From: Streptomyces lunaelactis
GTDB taxonomy: Bacteria > Actinomycetota > Actinomycetes > Streptomycetales > Streptomycetaceae
Length of the DNA: 64,000 nt
Assembly (NCBI RefSeq): GCF_003054555.1
Contig: NZ_CP026304.1
Location: 2,232,001 to 2,296,000, forward strand
Direction: 5' to 3'
Positions within the stretch are counted from its first letter, which is position 1. Each line of letters begins with the position of its first letter. A program made the position numbers and the translations under genes. Below are positions 59,574 through 64,000 of the stretch, in pieces. The notes beneath the pieces were generated by a model. It had not been told where the DNA came from, ran no database searches, and saw only the letters and a list, made by a program, of their open reading frames with translations.

Positions 59574-60110
59574 TCACCCCACGGCACCACCCGGCTCCCC
59601 CTCCGTCCTGGGCTGCGGCAGTACCGGCTGGAGCACCAGCATCCGCTCGACGAGGCGCAGGAACATGGCCGCGTCACGCAGCAGGTCGTCGGCGTCGCGG
59701 CCGCTCGCCGCGCCCTGTATGCCGGCCTCCGCGCGCGCCCGGCGGCGGGCGCCCGAGGCGAACAGGACGCTCCACTCGGACAGCTCCGGCGCGATCTCGG
59801 GAAGGACTTCCCAGGCGCTGCGTATCCGCTGTCGGCGACGCTCGCTGGTCTCCGGGCGGCCACGGGCGGCGAGGACCGCGGCGGCGGTGCGCAGGGCGGC
59901 CAGATGGGCCGTGGCGAATCGTTCGTTGGGGGTTTCGAGGGTGGCGGCCTCGTCAAGTCCCGTGCGGGCCTGGGCGAGCAGGTCGAGGGCGGCGGGTGGT
60001 GCCGAGGCCCGTCGCAGGACGGGGTGCATGTCGTTCGCCGGTCCGGTCGGTGAGGGGGCAGGGCCGGTGGCGCGGCGCCGGTGTGCGGCTGCTGCGTAGG
60101 AGCTGGCCAT
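59574..60110 (-). CDS. SAV_6107-type HEPN-domain protein
   Basis: A 178-aa protein that matches, from memory, the Streptomyces SAV_6107 HEPN family: an Arg/Ala-rich, disordered N terminus (1-38) followed by an all-helical domain. It has R64-F-A-T-A-H69, which fits the RX4-6H motif of HEPN ribonucleases, although its place early in the domain is unusual. A nuclease or RNA-binding role is therefore possible but unproven. The ATG at 60110 has GGAGG 7 nt upstream. Upstream lies the 21-bp repeat array. Confidence 0.83.
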   Translation of the reverse strand: MASSYAAAAHRRRATGPAPSPTGPANDMHPVLRRASAPPAALDLLAQARTGLDEAATLETPNERFATAHLAALRTAAAVLAARGRPETSERRRQRIRSAWEVLPEIAPELSEWSVLFASGARRRARAEAGIQGAASGRDADDLLRDAAMFLRLVERMLVLQPVLPQPRTEGEPGGAVG

Positions 60111-60189
60111 GACGAACCTCCGTCGTCGTGTGACGGCGCTGTGGCCGTATGTGTCCATCGTGAAGGGCACCACTGACAATCGGTTCTGA

Positions 60190-60274
60190 CCTGCTGCTTT
60201 CCCGGCAGGGGCCTGCTGCTTTCCCGGCAGGGCCTGCTGCTTTCCCGGCAGGGCCTGCTGTTTTCGCGGCAAGG
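60190..60274. repeat. Four tandem 21-bp hairpin-forming repeats
   Basis: Three identical 21-bp units (60190-60210, 60212-60232, 60233-60253) and a fourth with three substitutions (60254-60274); one extra G sits after unit 1. Each unit has arms CCTGCTG and CGGCAGG (one wobble pair) around a 6-nt loop. The array lies between the divergent HEPN and phosphatase genes. Confidence 0.9.
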
Positions 60275-60331
60275 GTGGTGGGCCGGGGTGACGGCTATGG
60301 TGAGGAGTACGTGGGAGCCCTCGGAGCGGTC

Positions 60332-61162
60332 ATGCCCGGACATCGCACCGACCCGTCCGACAGTGGGCAGCAACTGCTCCTCACCCTCGGGCGACTTGTC
60401 GACCAGGCCCTGGAGCGGATCAAGCTGCAGCAGGCCCGCGCAGAGCTGGCCATGGCCCTGCAGCGTCATATGCTCCCGCCCGGGCTGCCACAGCTGCCCG
60501 GGGTGCACATCGCGGCCCGCTACGCGCCCTCACGGGACGGTCTTGACGTGGGCGGCGACTGGTACGACGCCTTCCTGATGATGGACGGGTCGCTCGGGCT
60601 CACGATCGGCGATGTGCAGGGCCACGACGTCGAGGCCATCGCGTTCATGGGGCAGGTCCGCACCAGTCTGCGGGCCATCGCCGAGGCGACGAGCGATCCG
60701 AGAGAGGTACTGAGCCGCACCAACGACCTGCTGATATCAATGGGTTTCGGCCTCTTCGCGACCTGTTGTTTCCTGCGTTTCGACCCGGTCAGCCGCGATC
60801 TCACCGTGTCCCGGGCCGGCCATGTCCCGATGGTCTGGGCCACCGCCGGCGGCCGTTCCGGCATCGCCCTCGACCGCGGTGGCCCGCCCCTTGGCGTCCT
60901 GGCGGGCGAGCGCTATCCGGTGACCCACCGTCGGCTGACGGAGGCCGGGGTCCTGGTCCTGCTCACCGACGGGGTCGTGGAAGGACCGACCTACCCGATG
61001 GAGGCCGGTCTGGCCGAGGTGGCCCGGCTGGTGCGCGCGGGATTCGATGCCGACCCCGACGTACTGGCCTCCGCCGTCATCAAGGTGGCCGAGCAGACCG
61101 GTCACCGTGACGATGCCGCCGTCCTCGTCGTCCGCTACGACGGCCCGCCGGAACCCGGCTGA
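60332..61162 (+). CDS. PP2C/SpoIIE-type protein phosphatase
   Basis: A 276-aa cytoplasmic PPM phosphatase. A helical N-terminal linker (12-47) precedes the catalytic domain with metal-binding GGDWYDAF (74-81), GDVQGHD (93-99), LLTDGVVE and HRDDAAVLVV. No sensor domain is attached, so it is likely controlled by a partner. The ATG at 60332 is preferred over the upstream GTG codons because GGAGCGG lies at a suitable distance and the upstream part has no homology-like pattern. Family members dephosphorylate anti-sigma antagonists or other phosphoproteins. Confidence 0.88.
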   Translation: MPGHRTDPSDSGQQLLLTLGRLVDQALERIKLQQARAELAMALQRHMLPPGLPQLPGVHIAARYAPSRDGLDVGGDWYDAFLMMDGSLGLTIGDVQGHDVEAIAFMGQVRTSLRAIAEATSDPREVLSRTNDLLISMGFGLFATCCFLRFDPVSRDLTVSRAGHVPMVWATAGGRSGIALDRGGPPLGVLAGERYPVTHRRLTEAGVLVLLTDGVVEGPTYPMEAGLAEVARLVRAGFDADPDVLASAVIKVAEQTGHRDDAAVLVVRYDGPPEPG

Positions 61163-61212
61163 CCGGCCTGCGCCGCGGAGTCGCCGCAGGCTCACCGGGA
61201 GCGCAGACTGCT

Positions 61213-62178
61213 GTGGTGCGCACTGCGGAGATCAGCCGTTACGGGTCCGCTGCTCTGTGGATCCTCGCTGTCGCCGCCGTCTACTACGGGGCCGCGCGGC
61301 TCGGGCTCCTTCAGCAGCTGGTACGCGGTCAGGTCACTCCGCTGTGGCCGCCGACCGGGGTGGCCCTGGCCGGTCTGTTCGTGTTCGGTCTGCGGATCTG
61401 GCCGGGCATCGCGCTCGGCGCACTCCTGGTCAACGCATCCCTCGGCCCTTCGGTTCTCGCCGTGCTGGCCATCGCCGCCGGCAACACCCTGGCTCCGGTC
61501 TGCGCATACCTGCTGCTGCGTCGGGCGCAGTTCCGCGAGGAGCTGGACCGGCTGCGGGACGTACTGGCGCTGGTCTTCCTCGGCGCCCTGGCCGGGATGC
61601 TGATCAGCTCGACCGCGGGAAGCGGTGTGCTGGTGCTTTCCGGGGCGCTGGACGCGAGCGAATTCTGGCCGACGTGGTCGGTGTGGTGGACCGGTGACGC
61701 GATGGGGGTCCTGGTGGTCACTCCGTTCCTCCTCGTCCTCCACAGGGCCCGGTGGCCTCATAGGACCGGCATCGGCCGCTGGATCGAAGCGGCAGCGCTG
61801 GTTGTGGGAACGATCCTGGTGACGATTCTGGCGACGAGTACCACCGGCTCGACCCTGCTCTTCCTCACCTTCCCGTTCCTGATCTGGGCCGCGTTCCGAT
61901 TCCAGCTGGCCGGTGCCGCTCCGTGTGCGCTGGCGGTTTCGACGCTGACGATCCTCGCCGCGGCCCGGGAGGACGGCCCGTTCGCCGGTCGCGACCTGTT
62001 CACCAACATGGTCACGCTGCAGGCCTTCAACGGCGCCGCGGCACTGACGGCCCTGCTGCTCGCGGCGGTCATCACCGAGCGGAACGAGACCCACGAGGAG
62101 ATCAAGCGGGTCTGTTCACGGCTCGCCGAGATGGTCGCCGGGGTGGAGCCGCGCGAGCGAGCGGATCCCGATCGCTGA
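61213..62178 (+). CDS. Stand-alone MASE1 membrane sensor
   Basis: A 321-aa protein with about eight membrane helices matching the MASE1 sensor domain (QVTPLWPPTGVALAGLFVFG at 40-59, WWTGDAMGVLVVTPF in the middle). MASE1 normally sits at the N terminus of GGDEF, kinase or SpoIIE-type phosphatase proteins; here only a 35-residue charged tail follows. It is 50 bp downstream of the PP2C gene, so the two may form a split sensor-phosphatase pair. The GTG at 61213 (or 61216) has GGGAG 11 nt upstream. Confidence 0.88.
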   Translation: MVRTAEISRYGSAALWILAVAAVYYGAARLGLLQQLVRGQVTPLWPPTGVALAGLFVFGLRIWPGIALGALLVNASLGPSVLAVLAIAAGNTLAPVCAYLLLRRAQFREELDRLRDVLALVFLGALAGMLISSTAGSGVLVLSGALDASEFWPTWSVWWTGDAMGVLVVTPFLLVLHRARWPHRTGIGRWIEAAALVVGTILVTILATSTTGSTLLFLTFPFLIWAAFRFQLAGAAPCALAVSTLTILAAAREDGPFAGRDLFTNMVTLQAFNGAAALTALLLAAVITERNETHEEIKRVCSRLAEMVAGVEPRERADPDR

Positions 62179-62244
62179 CCGGCGCCGACCCGCGCCGACC
62201 CGCGCTGACCGGCCGGGTTTTGCTTCGGGCGTGAGCCGCGGTAG

Positions 62245-62272
62245 TTTTTGCACTGACTGGTCAGTGCAAAAA
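62245..62272. promoter_or_regulatory. 28-bp palindromic operator upstream of the ABC/YhgE genes
   Basis: Perfect 13-nt arms 62245-62257 and 62260-62272 with a TG centre. The form (ACTGAC..GTCAGT core with A/T tails) is typical of TetR-family operators. It ends 13 nt before the GTG start and overlaps no coding DNA. Confidence 0.85.
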
Positions 62273-62285
62273 ATGGGGAGGGTGC

Positions 62286-63092
62286 GTGGACAGCCCGCAC
62301 GGGGCGGCCGTGACCGCCGAGGACTTCGGGCTCAAAGGCCCGCGCGGCTGGGCGTTCCGCTCGGTCAGCATCGACGCGCAGCCCGGTTCGCTGATCGCGA
62401 TCGAGGGCCCGTCCGGCTCCGGCCGCACCTGCCTGCTGCTCGCGCTCACCGGACGGATGCGCCCCACCGAGGGCCGGGCCGAGATCGCGGGCCTGCACCT
62501 GCCGCGCCAGATGGCAGCCGTACGCCGGATCAGCGCGCTCGGCCCGGTAACGGGCGTCAGCGAGCTCGACCCGGCCCTGACCGTCGCCGAGCACCTGCGC
62601 GAACGCGCGCTGCTGCAGCGCCGCTTCGACGGCTCGCTGCGCGCCCTGCTGCGGCCGCGGTCCGAGAGAGTGGCAGCGGCCCGGCGCCGTATCGACGAGG
62701 CACTGGAGGCGGCGGGCCTCGACATCGCCACGCTGCCCAAGGACGAGCGCACCTCCGTGCGTGACCTGGAGCGGCTGGAGGCGCTGCGCCTGTCCGTCGC
62801 CCTCGCACTGATCGGCAGTCCCCGGCTGCTCGCGGTCGACGACAGCGATCTCAAGCTCTCCGACACCGACCGGGCCGAGGCCTGGAAACTGCTGCGTTCC
62901 GTGGCCGACGGCGGTACGACCGTGCTCGCCGTGTGCAGCCAGGCACCCGAGGGCACGGCCACCGTCCGCACCACCACCGACACCCGTACGAACGAGGCCA
63001 TCCGTACGAACGAGGCCACCTGTTCGAGCGGGGACACGACCACGAACGAGGAGGGGACGGCCGATGCGCTCGCCGAAACTGGCCGCGCTTGA
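62286..63092 (+). CDS. Degenerate ABC ATP-binding protein of a YhgE/Pip pair
   Basis: A 268-aa protein with the ABC fold but changed catalytic motifs: Walker A GPSGSGRT (41-48, Arg47 for Lys), signature LERLE (161-165) for LSGGQ, Walker B ending DD (185-186) rather than DE, and VCS (216-218) where the H-loop histidine should be. It may bind but not hydrolyse ATP. The C terminus has RTNEA repeats. The GTG at 62286 has GGGGAGG 5 nt upstream. It overlaps the YhgE gene by 29 nt. Confidence 0.82.
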   Translation: MDSPHGAAVTAEDFGLKGPRGWAFRSVSIDAQPGSLIAIEGPSGSGRTCLLLALTGRMRPTEGRAEIAGLHLPRQMAAVRRISALGPVTGVSELDPALTVAEHLRERALLQRRFDGSLRALLRPRSERVAAARRRIDEALEAAGLDIATLPKDERTSVRDLERLEALRLSVALALIGSPRLLAVDDSDLKLSDTDRAEAWKLLRSVADGGTTVLAVCSQAPEGTATVRTTTDTRTNEAIRTNEATCSSGDTTTNEEGTADALAETGRA

Positions 63093-64000
63093 GCTGACGC
63101 GGTTCCGCAGGGGGAAGCTGCCGGCCGCCGCGCTCGTCGCGGTCCTGCTGCTGCCGTTGCTGTACGGCGCGCTGTACCTGTGCTCCTTCTGGGATCCGTA
63201 CGGACAGCTCGACCGGATACCCGTCGCCCTCGTCAACGACGACAAGGGGGCCACCGCCGACGGCAAGAAGGTCGCGGCCGGCGACGAGATCACCGAGGGC
63301 CTGCGCGAGAGCAAGGTCTTCGAATGGCACGAGGTGAGCGCCGCCGAGGCCCGCAAGGGCGTCGAGGACGGCGCGTACTACCTCTCGCTGACCATGCCGG
63401 AGGACCTCAGCAAGCGCATCGCGTCCAGCTCCGGCGACTCCCCCGAGACCGGCGCCCTCCAGGTGCGTACGAACGACGCCAACAACTACATCGTCGGGCA
63501 GATCTCGCGGACGGTCTTCTCCGAGGTGCGCACCGCCGCGTCGACCAATGCCTCCCGCACGTTCCTCGACAGGATCTTCATCTCCTTCTCCGACATCCAT
63601 GACAGCACCGAGAAGGCGGCGAAGGGCGCCGACAAGCTCAAGGACGGGGTCGGCAAGGCCAAGAAGGGCTCCAAGGACCTCGCGGACGGGCTGAAGGACG
63701 CCAAGAACGGCAGCGGCAAACTGGCCGGCGGGCTGACCAAGCTCAACAAGGGCGCGCGCGACCTCGAGACCGGCTCCAAGCAGGTCTCCGACGGCACCCA
63801 GTCGCTCGCCGACAAGGTCAACGGCATCGCCGCCGACGTCCGTCCGTACCTCAAGGACAACGGCAGGTCGATCGGTGACACGGCCCGCTTGGTCGCCGAC
63901 TCGTCCGGCGCGGTACGCCGCAACCTCGGCGACCTTGTGAAGAGGGCGCCCCGATCCGCCGTCCTCGCCCACAAGTCGGCCGACGCGTTGAGCTCCATCC
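63064..64000 (+). CDS. YhgE/Pip-family membrane protein, 3' truncated by window end
   Basis: 312 codons are visible and open at the end of the window. The ATG at 63064 has GAGGAGGGG 7 nt upstream. A first membrane helix (about 20-42, LVAVLLLPLLYGALYLCSF) is followed by an extracytoplasmic region with IPVALVNDDKG, the opening signature of YhgE/Pip proteins, then helical repeats rich in Gly/Lys/Leu (KLKDG, KLAGGLTKLNKG). Family members resemble EsaA of type VII secretion and phage-infection proteins; exact role unknown. Confidence 0.88.
   Translation, partial: MRSPKLAALELTRFRRGKLPAAALVAVLLLPLLYGALYLCSFWDPYGQLDRIPVALVNDDKGATADGKKVAAGDEITEGLRESKVFEWHEVSAAEARKGVEDGAYYLSLTMPEDLSKRIASSSGDSPETGALQVRTNDANNYIVGQISRTVFSEVRTAASTNASRTFLDRIFISFSDIHDSTEKAAKGADKLKDGVGKAKKGSKDLADGLKDAKNGSGKLAGGLTKLNKGARDLETGSKQVSDGTQSLADKVNGIAADVRPYLKDNGRSIGDTARLVADSSGAVRRNLGDLVKRAPRSAVLAHKSADALSSI

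Noticed and set aside
59574..60272. Longer start of the HEPN gene adding KQQALPG repeats
   Set aside because: The 21-bp repeats stay open for translation by chance, but the ATG at 60110 has a good GGAGG site and begins the family-like sequence.

Overview
The window is a gene-dense, very GC-rich actinobacterial chromosome segment. Gene content and order match the conserved core of a Streptomyces chromosome: a his operon with the dual-function isomerase priA, dnaE, a histone/DksA fusion, a T-box-controlled ileS, and the division and cell-wall (dcw) cluster ending in divIVA. GTG and TTG starts are common, and 4-nt ATGA/GTGA stop-start overlaps occur throughout the operons. I saw no rRNA, tRNA, CRISPR array, insertion sequence, prophage or integration site. 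This is chromosome core, not an accessory island.

Layout. 1-7066: the tail of an unidentified gene, an MFS exporter, and a leftward operon hisD-hisC-hisB-(55-aa membrane protein)-hisH-priA-(RidA-like)-hisF. 7217-14589: two Streptomyces-type proteins of unknown function, a LON-domain protein, an ABC-2 exporter with an extra membrane protein, and a NYN/PIN-like nuclease. 14842-30218: a small hydrophilic protein, dnaE, a kinase-fold DUF2252 protein, membrane and DsbA-like proteins, a Tat-exported PhoD phosphatase followed by a receptor Ser/Thr kinase, a hydrolase, an MscS channel, and a leftward set lspA, rluD and a GNAT gene with the ddbA-like gene upstream. 30531-33941: a translational T-box riboswitch and ileS.

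34190-51952 is the dcw cluster, read leftward: rsmH-ftsL-ftsI-murE-murF-mraY-murD-ftsW-murG-ftsQ-ftsZ-pgeF-yggS-sepF-yggT-divIVA. It makes the lipid-linked peptidoglycan precursor, the septal synthase and the Z-ring, and ends with the polar-growth organiser. murC, ftsA and mraZ are absent here. A 275-bp regulatory region separates ftsQ and ftsZ.

52285-64000: a beta-carbonic anhydrase, a MoxR-DUF58-transglutaminase operon, a DUF3040 protein, a methyltransferase, a SAV_6107-type HEPN gene divergent from a PP2C phosphatase and a stand-alone MASE1 sensor, and finally a palindrome-controlled pair: an ABC protein with degenerate ATPase motifs and a YhgE/Pip membrane protein cut by the window end. 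The least explained parts are the four 21-bp hairpin repeats in the HEPN/PP2C intergenic region and the degenerate ABC-YhgE pair. Domain names come from recognising sequence motifs by eye; no database search was run.
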